Below are positions 51,835 through 60,363 of a DNA stretch of 64,000 nt, in pieces (positions within the stretch are counted from its first letter, which is position 1; each line of letters opens with the position of its first letter). The notes below the pieces were generated by a model. That model worked only from the letters and a program-made list of their open reading frames with translations, had not been told where the DNA came from and did no database searches. The DNA is taken from assembly GCF_965237655.1 (NCBI RefSeq), contig NZ_CBDEGB010000002.1, positions 1,240,001 through 1,304,000 on the forward strand, read 5' to 3'. Origin of the DNA: Poriferisodalis sp965237655 (GTDB taxonomy: Bacteria; Actinomycetota; Acidimicrobiia; Acidimicrobiales; Poriferisodalaceae). The translations under genes were made by a program, and so were the position numbers.

Positions 51835-54207
51835 ATGAGCATCGCTCGACTCGCCTCAGAGGACATTCCGATGCTGCGCGGGACAGCGACCTTCACCGCC
51901 GACCTGCTGGCTCCCGACGGCTGCCTGCACGCCGCGTTCGTGCGTTCGACGGTCGCCCACGGCGAGCTGCGCAACGTGCACTTGCGAGAGGCCGAACGGG
52001 CACCCGGCGTGGCAGCAGTGTTCGACGCCCCCGCACTGGATCTCGCCCCGCTCGAGTACTACCGCGCTACCACCATGGACGGCCTCATGGCCCGGCCGCT
52101 GCTGGCAGACGGACGGGTGCGGCTCGTCGGCGAGCCCATTGCGGTGGTGGTGGCTGACTCGCCCGCCCATGCTCTCGATGCCGCTGAACTGGTCGCCGTC
52201 GACATCGACGCGCTGCCGGCGGTCATCGACGTCGAGTACGCCGCAACCGACGAAGTGCTGCTCTTCCCCGATGCGGGCACCAATGTGGTGCGCCCGCTGG
52301 ATCCGCCCGACGGTGGCGGCTTCCAGTCCCCACCCACCCCATTCGAGGATGCAGCGGCACCGGCAGCCGAACCCGGCGACAACCCGTGTGCAGGCGCTTA
52401 CTGCGTGGTGGAGCTCATCTGCGAGAACGACCGCATCACGTCGCTTCCGATCGAGCCGTGCGCGATCGTGGCGACACCGTTCGAACTGATCCGCGGCACG
52501 CCGCTGGCCGAAGGTGCGTCGCCCGACTGCGAGATCGACATCTGGAGCACCGGCCAAGGCGTGCACAGCGCCCCGTACCTGTACCGCCGTTTGCTCGGCG
52601 TACCGGTCTCGGCTGTGCGTGTGCGCGAGCCGCAGGTCGGCGGCGGCTTCGGGGGTCGCGGCGATCCGATGCCGGAGTTCTTCGTGGTGTCCCGGGCCGC
52701 CCAGCTGCTGGGCCGCCCGGTGCGCTGGGTCCAGAGCCGCCAGGAGCAGTTCATCTCGATGCCCTACGGGCGCGGCCAGCGCCATCGCATCCGCATGGGC
52801 TTCGACGCCGAAGGCCGCATCGTCGGGATCGAGGTGGTGATGTGGTCAGACGCCGGCGCCTACCCCCACATGGCGCCGATGCTCGCTGCCGCCAGCTACC
52901 GCCAGAGCACCGGTCTGTATCGGGTTCCGCGGCTGCGCTACCGCTACGGCGCCGCGGTGACGAACGCGCCTCCCGTCGGGGCGTATCGCGGCGCCGGTCA
53001 GCCGGAGGCGAACGCCGCACTGGAGCGGGCCATCGACGCCGGCGCACGCGAACTGGGTCTCGACCCCGCGGAGGTGCGTCGTCGCAACCTGCTGCGCGCC
53101 GACGAGCTGCCGTTCGACACCGGCACCGGGATCACGATCGACAGCGGCGACCCGCACCGGGCCTTGGACACCGCACAGGAACTCATTGACGCGCCGCGCT
53201 GGCAGGCGCTCGCCGCTGAGCGCCGGGCCGCGGGCGAACGCACTGGTCTGATTGGCATCGGCTACGGCTGCTACAGCCAGACCGCGGGCGAAGGGGACGA
53301 TCCCGACTACGCATCGCTGGAGCTGGGTGCCGACGGCAGTGTCCTGGTGACCTGCGGCAGTCACGGCCACGGCCAGGGCCACCACAGCCTGTGGGCACAG
53401 ATCGTCAGTGCACGCATCGGCGTCTCCGAACGAGCAGTGCGGGTCAATGACGCCGACTCGGTGACGTCCACGTTCGGAGGTGTCACCGGCGGCTCGCGCA
53501 CGGCGTCAGTGCTCGGCGGCCAGATTGCCGAGGCGGCGACCGAATTGCGGGCTCGCATCTGCGAAGTGGCGGGTGAGCTGCTCGAAGCCAGCCCCGACGA
53601 CATCGAGGTCACACCCGAAGGCGCGCACGTCGCCGGCGTCCCGTCCCGTCTGGTCAGCTGGACCGACATCGTGTCGGCCGCTCCGGAAGGCATCAGTGCC
53701 ACCGTCGATGAACGTCGAAGCGGCCCGACACATCCCTACGGCACACACGCCGCAGCAGTGGAGGTCGACGCCGAGACCGGACGCGTCACGCTGCTGGCGT
53801 TCGCAGCGGTCGACGACTGCGGCCGCATGCTGCACGAAGCTTCGGTGGAGGGCCAGCAGCACGGGGGAGCCGTTGCGGGCATCTCCCAGGCCCTGATGGA
53901 AGCGGCCCAGTGGGATGCCGACGGCACGCCGCGCACCACCACGCTGATGGACTACCTCATCCCGGCCGCCGCAGACGTGCCACCCATCGACACAGCCCGG
54001 CTCGCCATACCGACCGACCGCAACGAGCTCGGCACCCGCGGTATCGGCGAGAACGGTGCCATCGCTGCACCACCGGCCGTGCAGAACGCCGTGGTCGACG
54101 CTCTCGCCCACCTGGGAGTGACCCACATCGACATACCGGTCACGCCCCAGCGTGTCTGGGAAGCGATCGGTGCCGCCGATGCCGGCACATCGGGCTCCAA
54201 CACCTGA
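51835..54207 (+). CDS. Xanthine dehydrogenase-type molybdenum-binding large subunit, second copy
   Basis: A 790-residue Mo-hydroxylase large subunit: RLASEDIPMLRGTATFTADLL, VRLVGEPIAVVVADSPAHALDAAELV, REPQVGGGFGGRGDPMPEF, TNAPPVGAYRGAGQPEANAALERAID, SHGHGQGHHSLWAQIVSARIGV and GTRGIGENGAIAAPPAVQNAVVDAL. The loop is AYRGAGQ, again not the CO dehydrogenase form. The N-terminus is a little short compared with the copy at 31493. ATG 51835; the gene follows the CoA transferase by 50 bp. No FAD or Fe-S subunit gene is present here either. Confidence 0.9.
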   Translation: MSIARLASEDIPMLRGTATFTADLLAPDGCLHAAFVRSTVAHGELRNVHLREAERAPGVAAVFDAPALDLAPLEYYRATTMDGLMARPLLADGRVRLVGEPIAVVVADSPAHALDAAELVAVDIDALPAVIDVEYAATDEVLLFPDAGTNVVRPLDPPDGGGFQSPPTPFEDAAAPAAEPGDNPCAGAYCVVELICENDRITSLPIEPCAIVATPFELIRGTPLAEGASPDCEIDIWSTGQGVHSAPYLYRRLLGVPVSAVRVREPQVGGGFGGRGDPMPEFFVVSRAAQLLGRPVRWVQSRQEQFISMPYGRGQRHRIRMGFDAEGRIVGIEVVMWSDAGAYPHMAPMLAAASYRQSTGLYRVPRLRYRYGAAVTNAPPVGAYRGAGQPEANAALERAIDAGARELGLDPAEVRRRNLLRADELPFDTGTGITIDSGDPHRALDTAQELIDAPRWQALAAERRAAGERTGLIGIGYGCYSQTAGEGDDPDYASLELGADGSVLVTCGSHGHGQGHHSLWAQIVSARIGVSERAVRVNDADSVTSTFGGVTGGSRTASVLGGQIAEAATELRARICEVAGELLEASPDDIEVTPEGAHVAGVPSRLVSWTDIVSAAPEGISATVDERRSGPTHPYGTHAAAVEVDAETGRVTLLAFAAVDDCGRMLHEASVEGQQHGGAVAGISQALMEAAQWDADGTPRTTTLMDYLIPAAADVPPIDTARLAIPTDRNELGTRGIGENGAIAAPPAVQNAVVDALAHLGVTHIDIPVTPQRVWEAIGAADAGTSGSNT

Positions 54208-54332
54208 GTCAGCTGCGTCCGAAGGCGCTCCGCGTCCGCGGAACCGACGATTCACTGGCCTGCCGCTGCGTTCGTGGGCCGGTATGTCACTGCCCAGTGC
54301 TTGAATGCAGGTGACCGACCCCGGAGGCACCC

Positions 54333-55628
54333 ATGGTCGAGCCGGACTTCCTGCACTTTGACACGCTGGCGCTGCACGCCGGCCAGCGGCCCGACCCGAC
54401 CACCGGTGCTCGGGCCGTGCCGATCTACCAGACGACCTCGTTCAGCTTCACCGACACTGAGCAGGCGGCCAGCCTGTTCAACCTTGAGATCCCCGGCCAT
54501 ATCTACAGCCGCATCTCCAACCCCACCGTGGCGGTGCTGGAAGAGCGGATCGCAGCCCTCGAAGGCGGCGTCGGCGCGGTGTGCACGGCCAGCGGCATGG
54601 CGGCGTTCCACCTTGCCTGCGCCACCATCGCCTCCGCGGGTGATCACATCGTGGCGAGCCGAAACATTTACGGCGGCACGCACAACATCTTGAGCCTGAC
54701 GCTGCCGCGATTCGGCATCACGACGACGTTCGTGGATCCGCGCGACCTTGACGCGTGGCGTGCAGCGATCCAGCCCAACACCAAGGTGCTGTTCGCTGAG
54801 ACGCTGGGGAATCCCAACATCGAGGTGCTCGACGTGTCGGCCGTGGCCGCAGTAGCCCATGAGCAAGATCTGCCGCTGATGCTCGACGCGACGTTCACCA
54901 CGCCGCACCTGATGCGGCCCATCGAGCTGGGTGCCGACATCGTGATGCACAGCGCCACGAAGTTCCTCGGCGGGCACGGCGTTGCCATCGGCGGCGTCGT
55001 GGTCGACGGCGGGCGCTTCGACTGGGCTGCTTCGGGAAAGTTCCCGACCCTCAGCGAGCCTTACGCGGGCTACCACGGCATCGCGTTCACCGACGAATAC
55101 GGGCCTCAGGCGCTCTCGATGCGGGCCCGGGCCGAAGGCTTGCGCGACTTCGGCGCCGCGATGAGCCCGGCCACGGCGTTCTACCTCCTGCAGGGGGTAG
55201 AGACGCTGCCGATCCGGATGGACCGTCACGTTGCCAACACCGAAGCGGTGGTCGAATTCCTGGTCTCTCACGACGCAGTCAGCTGGGTGAGCCACCCGTC
55301 GGTGCCGACGCACCCCGATTACGAGCTCGCGAAGCGCCTGTTGCCCCGCGGTGCGGGAGCGATCCTGAGCTTCGGCATCGAAGGCGGGCGCGAAGCTGGT
55401 CGCCGCTTCATCGAGGCAGTGCGGCTGGCATCGCACCTGGCGAACGTGGGCGATGCCAAGACGCTCGTGATCCATCCCGCGAGCACCACCCACCAGCAGA
55501 TGAGCGCCGAAGACCTTGCCGCTGCCGGGGTCGGCGAAGACTTGGTGCGGCTGTCGGTGGGACTCGAACATCCCGGCGACATCATCTCGGACCTGTCCCG
55601 CGCCCTGCGGGCCTCGCAGAAGGGCTGA
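54333..55628 (+). CDS. metY: O-acetylhomoserine sulfhydrylase / aminocarboxypropyltransferase
   Basis: PLP enzyme of the Cys/Met metabolism family, 431 residues, making homocysteine from O-acetylhomoserine and sulfide. Start ATG 54333 follows CGGAGG. It shows FDTLALHAGQRPDPTTGARAVPIYQTTSFSF, HIYSRISNPTVAVLEERIAALEGG, MLDATFTTPHL, the PLP lysine in VMHSATKFLGGHGVAIGG and a C-terminal HPASTTHQQMSAEDLAAAGV...DLVRLSVGLEH. Residues suit MetY rather than cystathionine synthase. The next gene starts 5 bp after its stop. Confidence 0.93.
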   Translation: MVEPDFLHFDTLALHAGQRPDPTTGARAVPIYQTTSFSFTDTEQAASLFNLEIPGHIYSRISNPTVAVLEERIAALEGGVGAVCTASGMAAFHLACATIASAGDHIVASRNIYGGTHNILSLTLPRFGITTTFVDPRDLDAWRAAIQPNTKVLFAETLGNPNIEVLDVSAVAAVAHEQDLPLMLDATFTTPHLMRPIELGADIVMHSATKFLGGHGVAIGGVVVDGGRFDWAASGKFPTLSEPYAGYHGIAFTDEYGPQALSMRARAEGLRDFGAAMSPATAFYLLQGVETLPIRMDRHVANTEAVVEFLVSHDAVSWVSHPSVPTHPDYELAKRLLPRGAGAILSFGIEGGREAGRRFIEAVRLASHLANVGDAKTLVIHPASTTHQQMSAEDLAAAGVGEDLVRLSVGLEHPGDIISDLSRALRASQKG

Positions 55629-55632
55629 GCCG

Positions 55633-56463
55633 GTGGCAGCTACCGAGGTATTCTCATTGGAAGTCGGCGGGCGGGCAGTCGGCGTCGCAACCGGGGGAGT
55701 GGTGCCCGACCCAGCGTCGACCGCCGAGGCTCCGGTGGTGCTGCTCGTGCACGGCGCAGGCATGAATCGCACCGTGTGGCAGCTGCAGACTCGGTGGCTT
55801 GCACACCACGGGTACACGCCGCTGGCGATCGACCTGCCAGGCCACGGTCTCAGCGACGGCGATCCGCTCGGTTCGGTGGCGGACATGGCCGCCTGGCTCG
55901 GTGAGGCGATCACCGCAGTGTCGCAGCGGCTCGGCTGCAAGCAGGTGCGGTTGGTCGGCCACTCGATGGGATCGCTGATCTGCACCGAAGCGGCGGCGGC
56001 CGACGATGACAGGATCGCCCGCCTTGTCCTGCTCGGCACGGCGGCGGCCATGCCCGTGCATCCGGCGCTGCTCGGCGCTGCCGAGCGCAACGAGTTGCTT
56101 GCGCCAGAACTCATGACGGCTTGGAGTCACGGCAGCCGTGCACACGTCGCCACCAATCCCACGCCGGGCTTGTGGATGCTGGGTGGCGGCCTAGCCCTGC
56201 TGGAACGAGCCGACAATGGCGTGATCCATGCCGACCTGTCGGCATGCGCTTCCTACGAGGCCGGCGACGTCGCGGCACGGGTTCAATGCCCGGTCACGGT
56301 CATCGTCGGCAGCGAGGACAAGATGACACCTCCCCGCGCCGCAGCTCCGCTCATCGCCGACTTCGAGAACGTCGACGTCGTCCACCTCGCCGGTGCCGGC
56401 CACATGATGATGAATGAGGACCCGGCCGCCGTCCGCACGGCCCTCGCCGCAGCATTGGCCTAG
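55633..56463 (+). CDS. Alpha/beta hydrolase
   Basis: A 276-residue alpha/beta hydrolase from GTG 55633. The oxyanion block is VLLVHGAGMNRTVWQLQTRWLAHHGYTPLAIDLPGHGLSDG, the nucleophile elbow GHSMGS, the acid region VIVGSEDKMTPP and the catalytic His in LAGAGHMMMNEDP. It has no signal peptide. It may be co-transcribed with metY, which would suit a homoserine-acetyl or ester-processing role, but it lacks the usual MetX features. Substrate unknown. Confidence 0.9.
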   Translation: MAATEVFSLEVGGRAVGVATGGVVPDPASTAEAPVVLLVHGAGMNRTVWQLQTRWLAHHGYTPLAIDLPGHGLSDGDPLGSVADMAAWLGEAITAVSQRLGCKQVRLVGHSMGSLICTEAAAADDDRIARLVLLGTAAAMPVHPALLGAAERNELLAPELMTAWSHGSRAHVATNPTPGLWMLGGGLALLERADNGVIHADLSACASYEAGDVAARVQCPVTVIVGSEDKMTPPRAAAPLIADFENVDVVHLAGAGHMMMNEDPAAVRTALAAALA

Positions 56464-56487
56464 CCAACTCAGCCGTGCGCCTTCTGG

Positions 56488-56537
56488 GCTGTGTCGGTCG
56501 TGCGCGCTTCGCGCTGTGTCGGTCGTGCGCGCTTCGC
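56488..56537. repeat. Two adjacent copies of a 25-bp direct repeat
   Basis: The 25-bp unit beginning GCTGTGTCGGTCGTGCGCGC occurs at 56488-56512 and again at 56513-56537 with no spacer and no mismatch. It lies 60-110 bp upstream of the MaoC-type gene. It could be a recent slippage duplication or a doubled regulatory site. Confidence 0.9.
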
Positions 56538-56598
56538 GCGCGGCTGCCATCATGTTGCGGCGGCAATCCGAATCGAGCGGCCGCGAAAGGAGCCGGAC

Positions 56599-57138
56599 AT
56601 GGCAGTCGAGCGATTTCCCGTTGAGGCCTCGCACATCCTGATGTTTGCGAGGGCCGTCGGCGACACCAACCCGATCTACAGCGACGCTGAGTATGCGGCC
56701 GGCACCGAAGTCGGCTCGATCATCGCGCCGCCGACGTTCGCGCAGTCCAGCGCCCAATTCGATCCGGACTACTTCCTGCGTCCGAAGCCGGACAAGAAGT
56801 GGTTCGGCAGCGGCCGCACCGCGTCCTGCACGTTGGTGCGCGACCTCGCTGAGTCAGATGGCTCCGACGTCGCCGACGAGCGCGAGGACGACAAGCAATC
56901 TGGTGCCGCAGCTGGCGGCCTGCACGCTGAGCAGCACTTCACCTATCACCGGCACCTGAAGCCCGGCGACGTGCTCCACACGGTCACCTACGAGGGAGAG
57001 AAGTGGGAGAAGCAGTCCAGGCGGGCAGGCATTCTCAAGTTCTCCGAAGCCGTGACCGAATATCGCGACGAGGACGACGAGCTGGTCATCACGGCCAAGG
57101 GCGTCGGCGTCGTGACTGAAAAGGTCATCGACGACTAG
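56599..57138 (+). CDS. MaoC-type dehydratase subunit (FAS1-like N-terminal type)
   Basis: A 179-residue hot-dog protein from ATG 56599, which has AAAGGAG upstream. VERFPVEASHILMFARAVGDTNPIYSDAEYAAGTEVGSIIAPPTFAQS and HAEQHFTYHRHLKPGDVLHTVTYEGEKWEKQSRRAGILKF match the HadA/HadC-like partner that lacks the hydratase motif. It probably forms a heterodimer with the next gene product for (3R)-hydroxyacyl dehydration. An acidic insert (SDVADEREDDKQSG) is unusual. Confidence 0.88.
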   Translation: MAVERFPVEASHILMFARAVGDTNPIYSDAEYAAGTEVGSIIAPPTFAQSSAQFDPDYFLRPKPDKKWFGSGRTASCTLVRDLAESDGSDVADEREDDKQSGAAAGGLHAEQHFTYHRHLKPGDVLHTVTYEGEKWEKQSRRAGILKFSEAVTEYRDEDDELVITAKGVGVVTEKVIDD

Positions 57139-57220
57139 GTCGGAGATGATCCAGAAGACACAGATTGACGACTAGCGCACCGCCGTCAGTCACACACGAA
57201 TCGCAGAAAGGCACGCAGAC

Positions 57221-57643
57221 ATGGCACTCAGTGCATCGCAGCTCAGCGTCGGAGACAGCTACTCCGAACAGATCGTCGACGACCTCACTCGCACTCAGAT
57301 CGTGCAGTACGCAGGGGCATCGGGCGACTACAACCCTGTCCACACCGATGAGAAGTTCGTCACCGAGGTGGCGGGCTACCCAACCGTGTTTGCACACGGG
57401 ATGCTCACCATGGGCATGACCGGGCGCATGGTCACGAACTTCGTGGGCGACGGTCGCCTCACCTACTACGGCGTTCGGTTCACCAGTCAGGTGTGGCCCG
57501 GCGACACGCTCACCGCAACAGCCGAGGTCGCCGAGATCCGTGATGAGGACGGCCAGAAGCTGGTCGATCTCACCATCACGACGACGAACCAGGACGACCG
57601 AGCAGTCCTGACTGGTCAGGCCACCGCCTGCCTCGACGACTGA
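57221..57643 (+). CDS. MaoC-family (R)-specific enoyl-CoA hydratase/dehydratase
   Basis: A 140-residue hot-dog protein with the hydratase motif YAGASGDYNPVHTDEKFVTEVAGYPTVFAHGMLTMGMTGRMVTNFVGDG, carrying the catalytic Asp and His. LTYYGVRFTSQVWPGDTLTATAEV follows. Paired with the gene 82 bp upstream it resembles mycobacterial HadA-HadB dehydratases or R-hydratases of a fatty-acid or CoA pathway. ATG 57221. Confidence 0.92.
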   Translation: MALSASQLSVGDSYSEQIVDDLTRTQIVQYAGASGDYNPVHTDEKFVTEVAGYPTVFAHGMLTMGMTGRMVTNFVGDGRLTYYGVRFTSQVWPGDTLTATAEVAEIRDEDGQKLVDLTITTTNQDDRAVLTGQATACLDD

Positions 57644-57684
57644 TCAAGTCCGGAGCGGGCAGATCGCGCTCGCGACCTCATGTG

Positions 57685-57695
57685 CTACAATGTAG
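57685..57695 (+). promoter_or_regulatory. -10-like box inside an inverted repeat before the Phd/PIN module
   Basis: CTACA-A-TGTAG is a perfect inverted repeat and contains TACAAT, a good -10 sequence, only 8 bp before ATG 57699. This suggests a leaderless message with an operator over the promoter, as in self-repressed antitoxin genes. Confidence 0.55.
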
Positions 57696-57698
57696 AAC

Positions 57699-57962
57699 AT
57701 GGCTGAGGTCGGCATCAGGGCGCTCAAGCAGAACGCGTCAGCGATCGTTGCGCGGGCAGCAGCAGGTGAGGAAATCACCGTGACAAGCCGTGGACGACCG
57801 GTGGCGAGGCTGACCGCAATCCGCCAGTCGCGACTCGAAGAGCTGATCGCCACTGGCCAAGCGCGCCCTGGCAAGGGAAACCTCGCCGACCTGCCCCCTC
57901 CGGAACCGGGGCACAGCCTCTCCGCCGAACTTGAGGCCATGCGGGCAGACGAACGGTACTGA
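57699..57962 (+). CDS. Phd/YefM-type antitoxin
   Basis: An 87-residue protein: MAEVGIRALKQNASAIVARAAAGEEITVTSRGRPVARLTAIRQSR is the DNA-binding Phd/YefM fold, and the rest is the flexible, acidic toxin-binding tail. It should repress its own promoter and neutralise the PIN toxin encoded 4 bp downstream. Confidence 0.9.
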   Translation: MAEVGIRALKQNASAIVARAAAGEEITVTSRGRPVARLTAIRQSRLEELIATGQARPGKGNLADLPPPEPGHSLSAELEAMRADERY

Positions 57963-57966
57963 GCAT

Positions 57967-58359
57967 TTGGCCCACTACTTCGACGCTTCGGCTCTCGTCA
58001 AGCTCATCGTCGTCGAGCCGGAGTCAGCAGGCCTGAGAAAGTGGCTTGCTGATGCGCATCGCCCCGCCGTGTCGAGTGACTTGACGCTCACTGACGTGCT
58101 TCGGGCCGTTCGGCGCAGCGCTCCGGAGCGAGCTGGCATTGCGCGTCGCGTCTTGGAACCTGTCACTTTCTCGGCAGTCACACGGGAGATCTGCGAACGA
58201 GCGGCATTGCTCGCGCCTCCGCCGCTGCGCACCCTGGATGCGATTCACCTCGCGACGGCACTTGAGTTGGGCGACGATCTTGATGGATTGGTTACCTATG
58301 ACGATCGGCTCGGGAGCGCAGCCCGAGACGCAGGCATTTCGACCGTTGCGCCGCGCTAG
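57967..58359 (+). CDS. PIN-domain ribonuclease toxin (VapC-like)
   Basis: A 130-residue PIN protein: AHYFDASALVKLIVVEPESAGLRKWL with the first acidic residue, SSDLTLTDVLRAV, LRTLDAIHLATALELGDDLDGLVTYDDRLGSAARDAGI with the further acidic residues. It probably cleaves tRNA or other RNA when free. TTG 57967 is the only start next to the conserved region; ATG is not available. It faces the acyl-CoA dehydrogenase gene tail to tail, 21 bp apart. Confidence 0.88.
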   Translation: MAHYFDASALVKLIVVEPESAGLRKWLADAHRPAVSSDLTLTDVLRAVRRSAPERAGIARRVLEPVTFSAVTREICERAALLAPPPLRTLDAIHLATALELGDDLDGLVTYDDRLGSAARDAGISTVAPR

Positions 58360-58380
58360 TTGCTGACGTTTCGCGCGGTG

Positions 58381-59637
58381 CTAGCCCTTGGCCCGCCCTG
58401 CGAAGCCAAACAACTTGCCGGCGACTTTGCGGATCTGGATCTCCTCTGAGCCTTCGGTGATCCGGTATCGGCGGTGGTGCCGGTAGATGTGCTCGAAGGG
58501 CATGTGACGGCTGTAGCCGTTGCCGCCGCAACTCTGCATCGCCCGGTCGGCGGCATCGCAGCAGAACCGGTTGCCCCGGTAGTTGCACATGGCGACACGG
58601 TCGGTGATTTCCATGTGGTCGACGCCTCGGTCCATCTCCCAGGCGGTCTTGTAGATGAGCGCCCGGATCATCTCGGCCTCGGTGTACAGCTCGGCCAACG
58701 GGAACTGGATAGCCTGGTTCTGCGCAAGCGGCTTGCCGAAGGTGGTCCGGTTCTTCACGTAGTTGACCGCCACGTCGATGCAGTGCAGGCCGGCACCTAC
58801 CGACGACGCCGCCTGTCGGATGCGGTTCTCGTGCACGAACAACTGCGCCGTCTGCAGGCCGCGGCCCTCGTCGCCCAGGATGTCGTCGTTGTGCACCCGC
58901 ACGTCAGTGAGCCGCACATGGGCGTGGTCGGTCGGCATGTTGAAGGTCCAGATGAATTCCTCCACCTTGAAGCCGGGGGAGTCCGTGGGGACGATCAAGC
59001 AGGTGATGCCATGGCCCTCGCCAGGGTTTCCTGAGGTGCGGGCGAAGATGTAGTCGTGGGTGGCGTGGTGCAGCCCGGTGTTCCAGTACTTCTCGCCGTT
59101 GATGACCCACTCGTCGCCGTCGCGCACGGCGGTGGTCTCCATCCAGGTGGCATCCGAGCCGTGCAATGGCTCAGTCAGGCCGAAGCCGATGCGGGCCTGG
59201 CCTTCGAGCATCTTGGGAATCCAGTACTCCTGCTGGGTGGGTGATCCATAGCGCTCCATCATCAGCACAGTCGGGAAGTTGCCGATGATCGAGCTCTCGT
59301 TCTGCAGGTCGTTGTGCAGCCCGAGGCCGCGCCGGGCCAGGTGCTCCCGGATGATCGCCATGCCAAGGTTTGTTCCGTCGCTGCCGCCGAAGCGCTTGGG
59401 CAGGTGCCAGCGCAGGAAGCCTGCCTTGTCGGCCTCCTTGCGCATACGACCCAGCAGGGCTTCCCATTCCGCGTTGGGCAATCCGTCGCGCTCCCAGTCG
59501 GTGCGTGAGTCCTCCCTGCGGTGGTCGAAGTACCGGATGTTGTCGTCTTCGTTCTCGATGGGCTTGATGACGTCCTCGATGAACGTGTCCAGGTTGTCGA
59601 GCAGCTGCGCGATGTCCGAGGGGATGGTGAAGTCCAT
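58381..59637 (-). CDS. Acyl-CoA dehydrogenase
   Basis: A flavoenzyme of 418 residues from ATG 59637, oxidising an acyl-CoA to the enoyl-CoA with electron transfer to ETF. FLRWHLPKRFGGSDGTNLGMAIIREHLARRGLGLHND, GFGLTEPLHGSDATWMETTAVRDGDEWVINGEKYWNTGLHHATHDYIFART, HVRLTDVRVHNDDILG, VKNRTTFGKPLAQNQAIQFPLAEL and YRITEGSEEIQIRKVAGKLFGF are visible. It belongs to the longer-chain or atypical ACAD group; chain length preference is unknown. Divergent from the DsbA-like selenoprotein gene. Confidence 0.93.
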   Translation of the reverse strand: MDFTIPSDIAQLLDNLDTFIEDVIKPIENEDDNIRYFDHRREDSRTDWERDGLPNAEWEALLGRMRKEADKAGFLRWHLPKRFGGSDGTNLGMAIIREHLARRGLGLHNDLQNESSIIGNFPTVLMMERYGSPTQQEYWIPKMLEGQARIGFGLTEPLHGSDATWMETTAVRDGDEWVINGEKYWNTGLHHATHDYIFARTSGNPGEGHGITCLIVPTDSPGFKVEEFIWTFNMPTDHAHVRLTDVRVHNDDILGDEGRGLQTAQLFVHENRIRQAASSVGAGLHCIDVAVNYVKNRTTFGKPLAQNQAIQFPLAELYTEAEMIRALIYKTAWEMDRGVDHMEITDRVAMCNYRGNRFCCDAADRAMQSCGGNGYSRHMPFEHIYRHHRRYRITEGSEEIQIRKVAGKLFGFAGRAKG

Positions 59638-59709
59638 GCGCGGCAACCTACCGGCCACCCGCGAACCCCGCCGGGCCGTGTGCGAGGATGAGGACTGGGG
59701 GTGAGCGCA

Positions 59710-60321
59710 ATGTCGATGCCAACTTCGATGTCTGTGCTGGTGTGGTCGGACTACCTGTGACCGTGGTGCCATCTGGCCCGGGCCCGGGCGGTCCAACTGG
59801 CTGAGCGTCACAACCTCGAGATCACCTGGCTCGCCTACGAAATCCATCCCGAGGTGCCGGCGGAGGGCATCGAGCTCCGTTCAGGATTCGATCGGGTGGC
59901 GGCACTCGCCGAAGCCGAGGGCATCCGCTTCGTGTCTCCCAAGCGCCTGCGGAACAGCTCCAAGGCGCACCAGGCAGCGCTGGCAGTCGAGCACGCAGAC
60001 CCCGACGCTGCCGAGCGTTACCACGATCGGCTCTACGCCGCCTACTGGGAAGACGAGTTGGACGTCACCGGCCCTGTGGTGCTGGTCACCTTGGCGGCAG
60101 ACGTGGCCATCGACCCTGACGTGCTGCGGCGCGTCGTGGCCAACGACGAGCTGTTGCCTGCCCTGCGAGCGTCGATGGCCCGTGCGAACGAGTGGGGGAT
60201 CAGCGCCACGCCCAGCTGGCTCTTCGATGGGCGCCTCGTCATTCCGGGAGCGCAGGACGACGACTTCATGGCCGACGTCATCAGGCGCCTGCGCGAGCGG
60301 CCCGCCCCCGGCACGAGCTGA
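59710..60321 (+). CDS. DsbA/FrnE-like thiol oxidoreductase selenoprotein (U-P-W-C, Sec at residue 17)
   Basis: From ATG 59710, after GGGGGTGAG, the frame reads MSMPTSMSVLVWSDYL, then TGA (59758-59760), then PWCHLARARAVQLAERHNLEITWLAYEIHPEVPAEGIEL and on to TGA 60319-60321: 203 residues. The family active site here is C-P-W-C (YLCPWC), so the TGA stands at the nucleophilic first Cys, giving U-P-W-C. The rest (AALAVEHADPDAAERYHDRLYAAYWED, cis-Pro loop GISATPSWLFDGRLVIPGAQ) is intact. No signal peptide: a cytoplasmic FrnE-type redox or isomerase protein. A conventional call would start at 59854 and lose the active site. Confidence 0.9.
59758..59801 (+). promoter_or_regulatory. Possible SECIS region of the DsbA-like gene
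   Basis: After the TGA, TGGCCC...GGTCCA can pair with one mismatch around a G-starting, GC-rich loop about 19 nt downstream; other pairings (GCC-ATCT-GGC) compete. The element is less clear than in selD and arsC and needs folding to judge. Confidence 0.3.
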
Positions 60322-60333
60322 GGTCGCCTCGCA

Positions 60334-60349
60334 GGTCGCCGCGGCGACC
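60334..60349. terminator. Perfect 16-bp palindrome between convergent genes
   Basis: GGTCGCCGCGGCGACC equals its reverse complement and lies in the 42-bp gap between the ends of the DsbA-like and rhodanese genes. A two-way terminator hairpin is the likely role, without a T-run. Confidence 0.55.
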
Positions 60350-60363
60350 GAGACCCCGATTCG

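Noticed and set aside
54252..56114. 620-codon minus-strand open frame
   Set aside because: Antisense to metY and the hydrolase; composition is Arg/Gly/His-rich shadow sequence.
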